From Thermodesulfobacteriota bacterium (GTDB taxonomy: Bacteria; Desulfobacterota; Desulfomonilia; Desulfomonilales; Desulfomonilaceae): a stretch of 5,053 nucleotides of DNA. The notes under the pieces are model-generated. The model made no database searches, was not told the DNA's origin, and was given only the letters and a program-made list of their open reading frames with translations. The translations under genes and the position numbers were made by a program. Location of the stretch: assembly GCA_030837305.1 (NCBI GenBank), contig JAUPKT010000253.1:1-5053 (forward strand), given 5' to 3'. Shown piece after piece: positions 1 through 5,053 of this stretch (the first letter of the stretch is position 1; every line of letters begins with the position of its first letter).

Positions 1-1
1 G

Positions 2-52
2 CAACAGGCTGAGACTTGTTGTGATCTTTTTACAATTTATGAGGATAATTGA
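2..52 (+). CDS. Possible C-terminal tail of an upstream gene (partial)
   Basis: From the left edge one frame stays open for 16 codons and ends in TGA at 50-52. Its last residues would read ...[11 protein letters not shown]. The stop overlaps the proposed TTG start of ilvB in a TTGA arrangement, the same geometry as the common ATGA overlap of translationally coupled operon genes. This fits an upstream gene running directly into ilvB. The stretch is too short to identify a family, and an open run of this length is common by chance. A second frame is also open here but continues deep into ilvB, so it is less likely to be an ending gene. Low confidence. Confidence 0.27.
   Translation, partial: QQAETCCDLFTIYEDN
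41..45 (+). promoter_or_regulatory. Ribosome binding site of ilvB
   Basis: GAGGA lies 3 nt before the TTG at 49. The spacing is shorter than the usual 5-9 nt but workable. An in-frame TAA at 46-48 rules out any earlier start, and the next in-frame candidate (GTG at 61) would sit 15 nt from this site, which is too far. The site therefore favours TTG 49 as the start. Confidence 0.5.
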
Positions 53-1761
53 TAAAAAAGGTGGAATATACCGGGGCACAAATGCTCCTTATGGCTCTAA
101 AAGCCGAAGGAGTTGATACCATTTTTGGGTATCCCGGCGGGGCTGTTATTGATGTCTTCGATACGATGGTCCAAGATTTTGCCCGGGATTTTCAGTTCAT
201 ACTTGTGCGTCACGAACAGGCGGCGGTTCACGCCGCTGACGGATATGCGCGGGCTACAGGGCGACCTGGCGTGTGTCTTGTTACGTCCGGTCCCGGCGGC
301 ACCAACACCGTAACAGGGTTGGCCACCGCCTTCATGGATTCTATCCCCATAGTGGTTTTTACCGGCCAAGTCCCCACACCCCTCATCGGAAATGATGCCT
401 TTCAAGAAGCCGATATCGTCGGCATCACCAGGCCGTGCACAAAACATAATTATCTCGTTTCACAAGTGGAACAACTGACGCAGGTCATAAAAGAGGCTTT
501 TCATATCGCAGCATCGGGTCGTCCAGGTCCCATCTTGGTAGATCTGCCGAAAGATGTGATGCAAAGCAAAGCCGAATTTCATTATCCCAAAGAAATAAAC
601 CTGCCGACATACAGACCCGTGGTCAAACCCCATGCACCGTCACTGAAAAGGGCGGCAGAACTGATGCGCCGTTCACGGAAACCTGTGATCTATGCCGGCG
701 GTGGGGTCATCACTGCAGAAGCACACGACGAACTGCGGTCCCTGGCCGAAATGCTGAAATTTCCCGTGACCATGACCCTCATGGGATTGGGATGTTTTCC
801 AGGCACGCACCCGCTCTCCCTCGGAATGCTGGGAATGCACGGAACATATCGTGCAAACATGGCGGTGAGCCATTCTGACTTAGTACTGGCAATCGGGGCT
901 CGGTTCGATGATAGGGTCACCGGTAAGATCGAAGAATTTGCCCCCGAAGCCAAGATCATTCATATTGACATCGATCCCACCTCGATACAGAAAAACATCA
1001 CCGTGGATGTCCCCATAGTTGGCGATGCAAAACAGGCTTTGGCTCTTCTCATCGATATCCTCTCCCCGGACGCACGGCAGAAGCGAAATGAAAAGAAATT
1101 GTCGGAATGGCATGCAGAAATTACGGCCTGGAGAAACGAACAGCGGTTGAGGTTCGACAGGAGTTCAGAGATCGTAAAGCCCCAGTACGTTGTAGAGAAG
1201 CTCTACGAACTCACTCAAGGAAATGCAATCATAACCACGGAAGTCGGCCAGAATCAAATGTGGGCGGCTCAATACTATTTATTCGACCGTCCTCGAACGT
1301 TCTTGTCATCAGGCGGTCTCGGAACCATGGGATACGGTTTTCCGGCTGCCATCGGCGCTCAGGTTGCTTTTCCCGACAAGACGGTTATCGATATTGCCGG
1401 CGACGGTTCCATTCAAATGAATATCCAGGAACTGGCAACCGTCATGCAGTACAAGCTGCCGGTAAAAATAGCGATCCTCAACAACGGGTACCTCGGCATG
1501 GTCAGGCAGTGGCAGGAAAGGTTTTACGACAATGTCTACGCCCACACCGACATCATGCAGGGACCGGATTTCGTGAAGTTGGCAGATGCATACGGAGCAC
1601 TTGGACTCCGAGCATCGAACAGAGATGAAGTAGAGGATGTCATCTCCACAGCCCTCAAATACGATGGACCGGTAATCATGGATTTTCATGTCGATCGTCA
1701 TGAGGGGGTTTATCCGATGGTACCCGCAGGGGCCCCCATTACCAATATGATTCTCGTGTAA
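49..1761 (+). CDS. ilvB: Acetohydroxyacid (acetolactate) synthase, large catalytic subunit
   Basis: This cytoplasmic enzyme uses thiamine diphosphate (ThDP), FAD and Mg2+. It condenses two pyruvates to 2-acetolactate, or pyruvate and 2-ketobutyrate to 2-aceto-2-hydroxybutyrate, the first common step of valine/leucine and isoleucine synthesis. The 570 residues match the family length. The N-terminal ThDP-type domain (about 7-170) has FGYPGG (26-31), the catalytic glutamate E56 in RHEQAA, SGPGGTN (80-86) and the active-site F118-Q119 pair. The central FAD-associated domain (about 195-330) has LGMLGMHGT (258-266) and [11 protein letters not shown] (283-293). The C-terminal ThDP domain has GDGS (451-454) leading to the LNN at 477-479, then VRQWQERFY, whose W488 matches the tryptophan at the herbicide site of AHAS. 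The protein ends with the typical MVPAGAP stretch. FAD motifs and the ilvN partner separate it from catabolic acetolactate synthase (AlsS). The start is TTG; GTG at 61 is the alternative. Confidence 0.96.
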   Translation: MIKKVEYTGAQMLLMALKAEGVDTIFGYPGGAVIDVFDTMVQDFARDFQFILVRHEQAAVHAADGYARATGRPGVCLVTSGPGGTNTVTGLATAFMDSIPIVVFTGQVPTPLIGNDAFQEADIVGITRPCTKHNYLVSQVEQLTQVIKEAFHIAASGRPGPILVDLPKDVMQSKAEFHYPKEINLPTYRPVVKPHAPSLKRAAELMRRSRKPVIYAGGGVITAEAHDELRSLAEMLKFPVTMTLMGLGCFPGTHPLSLGMLGMHGTYRANMAVSHSDLVLAIGARFDDRVTGKIEEFAPEAKIIHIDIDPTSIQKNITVDVPIVGDAKQALALLIDILSPDARQKRNEKKLSEWHAEITAWRNEQRLRFDRSSEIVKPQYVVEKLYELTQGNAIITTEVGQNQMWAAQYYLFDRPRTFLSSGGLGTMGYGFPAAIGAQVAFPDKTVIDIAGDGSIQMNIQELATVMQYKLPVKIAILNNGYLGMVRQWQERFYDNVYAHTDIMQGPDFVKLADAYGALGLRASNRDEVEDVISTALKYDGPVIMDFHVDRHEGVYPMVPAGAPITNMILV

Positions 1762-2250
1762 ATGCAAGAGAGACACGTCATATCAGTCCTCGTTGAAAAT
1801 AAGCCCGGTGTTCTGGCACGGGTCTCTGGGATGTTTTCCGGAAGGGCATTCAACATACATTCTTTGGCAGTGGCTCCCACATCGGATACCAAACTTTCCA
1901 GAATGACAATTGTCACGCACGGGAGCGAGCAAATTATTGAACAGATACTGAAACAATTGAGGAAACTCATTAATGTTCTTAAGGTTCAAGACCTCACCGA
2001 GGGGGATTTCGTGGAGAGAGAAATGGTGCTCATCAGAGTCAAAGCGCCATCATCCAAGAGAACGGAAATCTTCAGAATGGCGGAAGTATTCCGAGCCAGA
2101 GTCATCGATATGTCCCACGATAATCTCACCCTCGAAGTGTCGGGCAGTCAGGGCAAGATAGAGGGAATTCTAGACTTGTTGTCGCCTGTTGGGGTTCAAG
2201 AACTCATCCGGACCGGGACAGTGGCAATTCCCCGGGCGAAAAAAAACTGA
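1762..2250 (+). CDS. ilvN: Acetohydroxyacid synthase, small regulatory subunit
   Basis: This regulatory partner of IlvB raises catalytic activity and, in the family, confers feedback inhibition by valine or other branched-chain amino acids. At 162 residues it matches the single-ACT-domain class (E. coli IlvH is 163). The ACT domain covers about residues 5-78, with ENKPGVLARV at 12-21 and FNIHSLAVAPT at 30-40. G16, N31 and A38 align with E. coli IlvH G14, N29 and A36, positions tied to valine binding. LSRMTI and VEREMVLIRV, which opens the C-terminal domain (about 84-158), are also typical. A29 stands where the family usually has glycine (RGFNI or RGYNI). The ATG directly abuts the ilvB TAA with no Shine-Dalgarno sequence upstream, so translation is probably coupled to ilvB. 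The gene ends GCG AAA AAA AAC TGA and is followed by psd, not by the expected ilvC. Confidence 0.95.
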   Translation: MQERHVISVLVENKPGVLARVSGMFSGRAFNIHSLAVAPTSDTKLSRMTIVTHGSEQIIEQILKQLRKLINVLKVQDLTEGDFVEREMVLIRVKAPSSKRTEIFRMAEVFRARVIDMSHDNLTLEVSGSQGKIEGILDLLSPVGVQELIRTGTVAIPRAKKN

Positions 2251-2258
2251 CCACTCTC

Positions 2259-2263
2259 AGAGG
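2259..2263 (+). promoter_or_regulatory. Ribosome binding site of psd
   Basis: AGAGG sits 8 nt before the ATG at 2272, inside the 21-nt ilvN-psd gap. It supports that ATG, so psd can initiate independently of ilvN. Confidence 0.65.
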
Positions 2264-2271
2264 TACCTCAC

Positions 2272-2925
2272 ATGATCTCACGGACGGGCCATTACGAACT
2301 CATCGCCCGAGAAGCGTATCCTTTCATGATTGCGTTTTTCCTGCCATCGGTGATCGCGTGGTGGTGGGTGTATCCCTGGGTGAGCCTTGTCTTCTTATGC
2401 CTCACAGCCTTCGTTGCGTTTTTCTTTCGTAACCCTGAGAGAGTGATACCGGGTATCCAGGGAGCAGTCTTAGCCCCCGCAGACGGGGTGGTCGCAGAAG
2501 TGCTCGATCTAACAGCCTCAGAAAACTTGCCCGGTGTCCCATTACGCAGGGTGAGCATTTTCATGTCCGTTTTCAATGTGCATGTGAATCGTGCCCCGGT
2601 TTCAGGAAAGGTCACTCGAATCGTTCACATTCCCGGCACTTTTGTCGACGCAAGAGAGGCCTCAGCATCCCTGCGCAATGAAAGGAACTCACTGACAATC
2701 ATCACCGAAGCCGGCGAGTTCGAAGTAGTTCAAATAGCCGGAAAGATAGCTCGTAGAATCGTTTGCTGGGTGACCGAAGGAGACAACCTCAACAGGGGCG
2801 ACAGATTCGGTCTCATAAGATTCGGATCAAGAGTAGACGTTTACATGCCTCTGCAGGCGTCGATTACCGTAACCGTGGGTTCCAAAGTGAAGGCCGGTGA
2901 GACTGCCATCGCTCGGTATCCGTAA
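2272..2925 (+). CDS. psd: Phosphatidylserine decarboxylase, short form
   Basis: This membrane-associated pyruvoyl enzyme decarboxylates phosphatidylserine to phosphatidylethanolamine. Its 217 residues place it in the short family seen in archaea and many bacteria (about 200-230 residues), not the E. coli-type proenzyme of about 320. The N-terminus has two close hydrophobic segments (about 17-33 and 36-52) followed by FFRNPER, a family hallmark. LAPADGVV (67-74), with D71, and FNVHVNRAPVSG (101-112), with H104, carry the likely proton-relay residues. RFGSRVDVY (183-191) holds the G185-S186 self-cleavage site, where S186 becomes the pyruvoyl group; D71-H104-S186 would match the Asp-His-Ser triad of E. 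coli Psd. The short form has FGS where the E. coli type has LGST. Its substrate comes from the next gene, pssA. A good Shine-Dalgarno sequence and the position of the first membrane segment support the start. Confidence 0.95.
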   Translation: MISRTGHYELIAREAYPFMIAFFLPSVIAWWWVYPWVSLVFLCLTAFVAFFFRNPERVIPGIQGAVLAPADGVVAEVLDLTASENLPGVPLRRVSIFMSVFNVHVNRAPVSGKVTRIVHIPGTFVDAREASASLRNERNSLTIITEAGEFEVVQIAGKIARRIVCWVTEGDNLNRGDRFGLIRFGSRVDVYMPLQASITVTVGSKVKAGETAIARYP

Positions 2926-3021
2926 TTGAGAAGACGTGCCAAGAAAGTCAATGAAGATGCTCAGTCAATGTGAGGGAGTCTTCCGACCTGTTCCACCAAG
3001 ACGCTGATAAGGAACGGTAAC
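2926..3021. other. psd-pssA intergenic spacer
   Basis: This 96-nt spacer is the longest in the window. It holds two copies of AGTCAATG (2946-2953 and 2963-2970), a tiny ATG-to-TGA frame (2951-3007, 18 codons) without a good ribosome site, and the pssA Shine-Dalgarno sequence at its right end. I see no terminator-like hairpin followed by a T run and no convincing promoter. Confidence 0.6.
3009..3013 (+). promoter_or_regulatory. Ribosome binding site of pssA
   Basis: AAGGA sits 8 nt before the ATG at 3022. It decides the start in favour of the long form, because the alternative in-frame ATG at 3133, which would match the usual PssA N-terminus, lies 112 bases further on. Confidence 0.7.
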
Positions 3022-3918
3022 ATGGTGACAAGAAACCCAAAAGATAGGAAATTCTTTCGAACCAAACGCCGCTCGGTTGAGGGGTACGATCGCAGTGCAC
3101 GGGAATTGAGAAACAAAGCTCGCATTGACCGAATGAAACAAGGCATATTCATTCTGCCGTCCCTCCTCACCCTCTCGAGCATTTTTCTGAGTTTCTATGC
3201 CATAATCGCATCCATCAAAGGAGATTTCTTCCTGGCGGGCGCACTGGTGCTGGGTGCTGGTTTTTTCGATGGAATAGATGGAAAAGTCGCTCGATTAACG
3301 AAGACAACCACCAGATTCGGATTGGAACTGGACTCTTTGGCAGACGTCATATCGTTCGGAGTCGCCCCGGCCCTTCTCGTCTATAATTGGGCCTTGGCCC
3401 CATACGCCCAAATTGGATGGGTGAGCGCATTTGTCTACGTTTCCTGCGGGGCCTTGCGGCTGGCACGGTTCAATGTACAGTCCGGGCAAATTGATCCAAA
3501 GCAATTTAATGGGCTGCCGATCCCGGCAGCCGCAGCAATGATAGCGACCACCGTTCTCTTTTGCCACAAGTTAGCAATCGACCCGGGAGACCTGGGCGTT
3601 GTCACGCTTATTTTGGTCTACTGCCTCTCTTATTTGATGGTCAGTTCAGTAAAATTTCACGCCTTTAAAGACCTCACCCTTGTGAGAGAAAAACCCTTTA
3701 CCTCTACCGTGGGATTTGTTCTGATGCTGGCTCTGATTGCCGTTGCACCCTTGGTGGTCCCATTTCTCCTCTGTGCGGCCTATGTCATATCAGGGCCTGT
3801 CATGACGGTGGTAAGGGTGGTTCGGAAAAAGACGACAGCTAAGATCGTCCCGGAAGATTACTCGCCTACCACTGAACCCGAACCAGTGTCTGCTGATTCG
3901 GCTCGCAAGACTACGTAG
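3022..3918 (+). CDS. pssA: CDP-diacylglycerol--serine O-phosphatidyltransferase (PssA, type II)
   Basis: This integral membrane enzyme joins CDP-diacylglycerol and L-serine to make phosphatidylserine and CMP. It feeds Psd, encoded just upstream. The CDP-alcohol phosphatidyltransferase signature D-x2-DG-x2-AR-x8-G-x3-D-x3-D is perfect at residues 83-108, with D83, D86, D104 and D108 as the metal-binding and catalytic aspartates. DVISFGVAP after it and RLARFNVQ with FNGLPIPAAAA further on are typical of the Bacillus-type serine transferase rather than PgsA. About six to seven hydrophobic segments run from residue 42 to about 265. The 298 residues are long for the family: a strongly basic stretch precedes the usual start (MKQGIFILPSLLTL begins at M38), and a hydrophilic tail rich in T, E, P and S follows the last membrane segment. 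The Shine-Dalgarno sequence supports ATG 3022, and no ATG, GTG or TTG lies between it and the upstream in-frame stop at 2971. Confidence 0.95.
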   Translation: MVTRNPKDRKFFRTKRRSVEGYDRSARELRNKARIDRMKQGIFILPSLLTLSSIFLSFYAIIASIKGDFFLAGALVLGAGFFDGIDGKVARLTKTTTRFGLELDSLADVISFGVAPALLVYNWALAPYAQIGWVSAFVYVSCGALRLARFNVQSGQIDPKQFNGLPIPAAAAMIATTVLFCHKLAIDPGDLGVVTLILVYCLSYLMVSSVKFHAFKDLTLVREKPFTSTVGFVLMLALIAVAPLVVPFLLCAAYVISGPVMTVVRVVRKKTTAKIVPEDYSPTTEPEPVSADSARKTT

Positions 3919-3987
3919 GCACGAAGTGACTTCAGATGTGTCTTTCCAAGTAATATCTTAAATCATGACGATCACGACGAGGAAGAT
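3919..3987. other. pssA-leuA intergenic spacer
   Basis: This 69-nt spacer contains a short AT-rich patch around 3950-3965 (TAATATCTTAAAT), a very small inverted repeat GAAG-TGA-CTTC at 3923-3933, and the leuA Shine-Dalgarno sequence. The inverted repeat is too short and lacks a T run, so it is not a terminator. The AT-rich patch could hold a weak -10 element (TAATAT at 3951), but the matching -35 (GTGACT at 3926) is poor and 19 nt away. Confidence 0.5.
3979..3983 (+). promoter_or_regulatory. Ribosome binding site of leuA
   Basis: GAGGA lies 4 nt before the ATG at 3988. It agrees with the start expected from the family, whose conserved [10 protein letters not shown] motif usually falls within the first 10-15 residues. 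Confidence 0.65.
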
Positions 3988-5053
3988 ATGAGTGAAAGAG
4001 TTCTCATTTTTGATACAACTCTAAGAGACGGCGAGCAGTCTCCTGGGGCCACGATGAATGAACAGGAAAAGCTCCAACTCGCCAGACAACTGGAAAAGCT
4101 GGGCGTTGATATTATCGAGGCCGGTTTTCCCGCTAGTTCACAGGGAGATCGTGAGGGGGTAGCTCGCATTGCCCGGGAAATACGCCACGCCAGAGTGGTC
4201 GGGTTGGCCAGAGCGGTTGCCGAGGACATTGAGACTACCTGGCGCAGCGTGGAAAAAGCTTCAAATCCCGGTATACACACGTTTATTGCCACCAGCGATA
4301 TCCACCTCGAACACAAACTGAGAATGACGCGTGAACAGGTACTGGAAAGGGCCGCACAGGCGGTTAGGCTAGCCGCATCGCTGTCGGATTGGGTCGAATT
4401 TTCCTGTGAAGACGCAACGAGAACCGACAGAGATTTCCTGTGCAAGGTCGTCGAGGTGGCCATCGCCGAAGGGGCAACCACAGTCAACATCCCCGACACC
4501 GTCGGTTATTCATTTCCCGATGAGATGGCGTCAATTATTCGATACATCAAAGAAAAAGTTCCAACCATCCAAAATGTAATCATTTCCGTGCACTGCCACG
4601 ACGATTTGGGCTTGGCCGTGGCCAATTCTCTTGCCGCCGTCAAGGCCGGGGCTCGCCAGGTAGAATGCACGGTAAACGGCATCGGAGAACGGGCAGGAAA
4701 CGCGGCACTTGAAGAAATAGCCATGCTGCTGAAGACACGAAAAGACGCCTTTGGACTGTACACCGGCATTGTCACGGAACAACTCGTACACGCAAGCCGT
4801 TTGGTCACTTCCATTACGGGAATACCCGTGCAACCCAACAAAGCCATTGTCGGCGCCAACGCCTTTGCCCATGACTCTGGAATACATCAACACGGCATCA
4901 TGAGAGAGCGCAGCACCTACGAAATCATGGATCCTGAATCGGTCGGTATAGCCTCCTCGTCCCTGGTGTTGGGCAAACATTCCGGACGGCATGCCTTTCG
5001 GGAGCGGGTGAGGGCCTTGGGGTACGACCTCACTGAAGAAGAGGTTAACCGAA
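3988..5053 (+). CDS. leuA: 2-isopropylmalate synthase (partial, C-terminus beyond window)
   Basis: This cytoplasmic enzyme condenses acetyl-CoA with 2-ketoisovalerate to give 2-isopropylmalate, the committed step of leucine synthesis. The window holds about 355 codons of a protein that is usually 500-530 residues. The TIM-barrel domain is present: [17 protein letters not shown] (8-24), with catalytic R13 and metal ligand D14; [14 protein letters not shown] (201-214), with metal ligands H202 and H204; and [14 protein letters not shown] (230-243), with N238 as the last ligand. [15 protein letters not shown] and the linker motifs [10 protein letters not shown] (294-303) and [10 protein letters not shown] favour LeuA over homocitrate (NifV) or citramalate (CimA) synthases. 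The leucine-binding regulatory domain would lie past the right edge, so feedback control cannot be judged. H302 stands where most LeuA proteins have aspartate (GIHQDG). The upstream ilvBN genes support a leucine-pathway role. Confidence 0.94.
   Translation, partial: MSERVLIFDTTLRDGEQSPGATMNEQEKLQLARQLEKLGVDIIEAGFPASSQGDREGVARIAREIRHARVVGLARAVAEDIETTWRSVEKASNPGIHTFIATSDIHLEHKLRMTREQVLERAAQAVRLAASLSDWVEFSCEDATRTDRDFLCKVVEVAIAEGATTVNIPDTVGYSFPDEMASIIRYIKEKVPTIQNVIISVHCHDDLGLAVANSLAAVKAGARQVECTVNGIGERAGNAALEEIAMLLKTRKDAFGLYTGIVTEQLVHASRLVTSITGIPVQPNKAIVGANAFAHDSGIHQHGIMRERSTYEIMDPESVGIASSSLVLGKHSGRHAFRERVRALGYDLTEEEVNR

Noticed and set aside
1107..1628. 173-codon open frame on the + strand inside ilvB
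   Set aside because: It is out of frame with ilvB, Arg/His-rich, and overlaps the conserved GDGS-LNN region. It is a frame shadow.
1309..1776. 155-codon open frame on the - strand opposite the ilvB end
   Set aside because: It lies wholly opposite the strongly conserved ThDP domain of ilvB and the product resembles no family I know. It is a shadow of the coding frame.
2951..3007. 18-codon frame in the psd-pssA gap
   Set aside because: It has no clear ribosome site, no run of Ser, Leu or other regulatory codons, and no attenuator-like hairpin, so it is not called as a leader peptide.
3923..3933. Inverted repeat GAAG-TGA-CTTC after pssA
   Set aside because: The stem is only 4-5 bp and no T run follows, so it is not a credible intrinsic terminator.
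3965..3991. 8-codon frame (MTITTRKI) whose TGA overlaps the leuA ATG
   Set aside because: It has no Shine-Dalgarno sequence and no Leu codons, so a leucine leader peptide is not supported. ATG-to-stop frames this short are common by chance.
3972..4859. Two open frames on the - strand (175 and 117 codons) opposite leuA
   Set aside because: Their Ser/Ala-rich products are typical antisense shadows, and the + strand encodes clear LeuA motifs throughout.
49..5053. All five genes fall in the same reading frame of the window
   Set aside because: The chance of this is about 1 in 81 for five independent genes, and intervening stops keep the proteins separate. It is treated as coincidence.

Overview
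The window is 5,053 bases of compact, single-strand bacterial chromosome. It carries five genes, all on the + strand: ilvB, ilvN, psd, pssA and the first roughly 355 codons of leuA, which runs off the right edge. Gene content and order suggest a deltaproteobacterium in the broad sense (Desulfobacterota or Syntrophobacterota-like, possibly a sulfate reducer or syntroph). A branched-chain amino acid cluster interrupted by psd and pssA is, from memory, characteristic of that group (Geobacter and relatives). No RNA gene or single-copy taxonomic marker is present to confirm this, so the assignment is an inference.

Layout: 1-48 is a short leader with a possible last few codons of an upstream gene. 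ilvB (49-1761) starts at a TTG. ilvN (1762-2250) begins on the base after the ilvB stop. psd follows after 21 nt (2272-2925). A 96-nt gap precedes pssA (3022-3918), and a 69-nt gap precedes leuA (3988-end). psd, pssA and leuA each have a recognisable Shine-Dalgarno sequence. No strong terminator or convincing promoter separates the genes, so one operon-like transcript is the simplest reading. No stretch longer than 300 bases lacks a gene.

How the genes work together: IlvB and IlvN form acetohydroxyacid synthase, the first common and feedback-regulated step of valine, leucine and isoleucine synthesis. LeuA takes the valine-pathway intermediate 2-ketoisovalerate into leucine synthesis. Between them sit the two enzymes that make phosphatidylethanolamine: PssA joins CDP-diacylglycerol and serine to give phosphatidylserine, and Psd decarboxylates it. 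Both membrane enzymes retain their catalytic signatures.

Hunt result: I see no mobile element, CRISPR array, toxin-antitoxin pair, phage gene or undescribed system. This is housekeeping sequence. The points most worth a second look are the absence of ilvC (ketol-acid reductoisomerase) from its expected place between ilvN and psd, a basic N-terminal extension on PssA, and unusual residues in the IlvN effector loop and in LeuA. There is also a TTGA overlap at the ilvB start.
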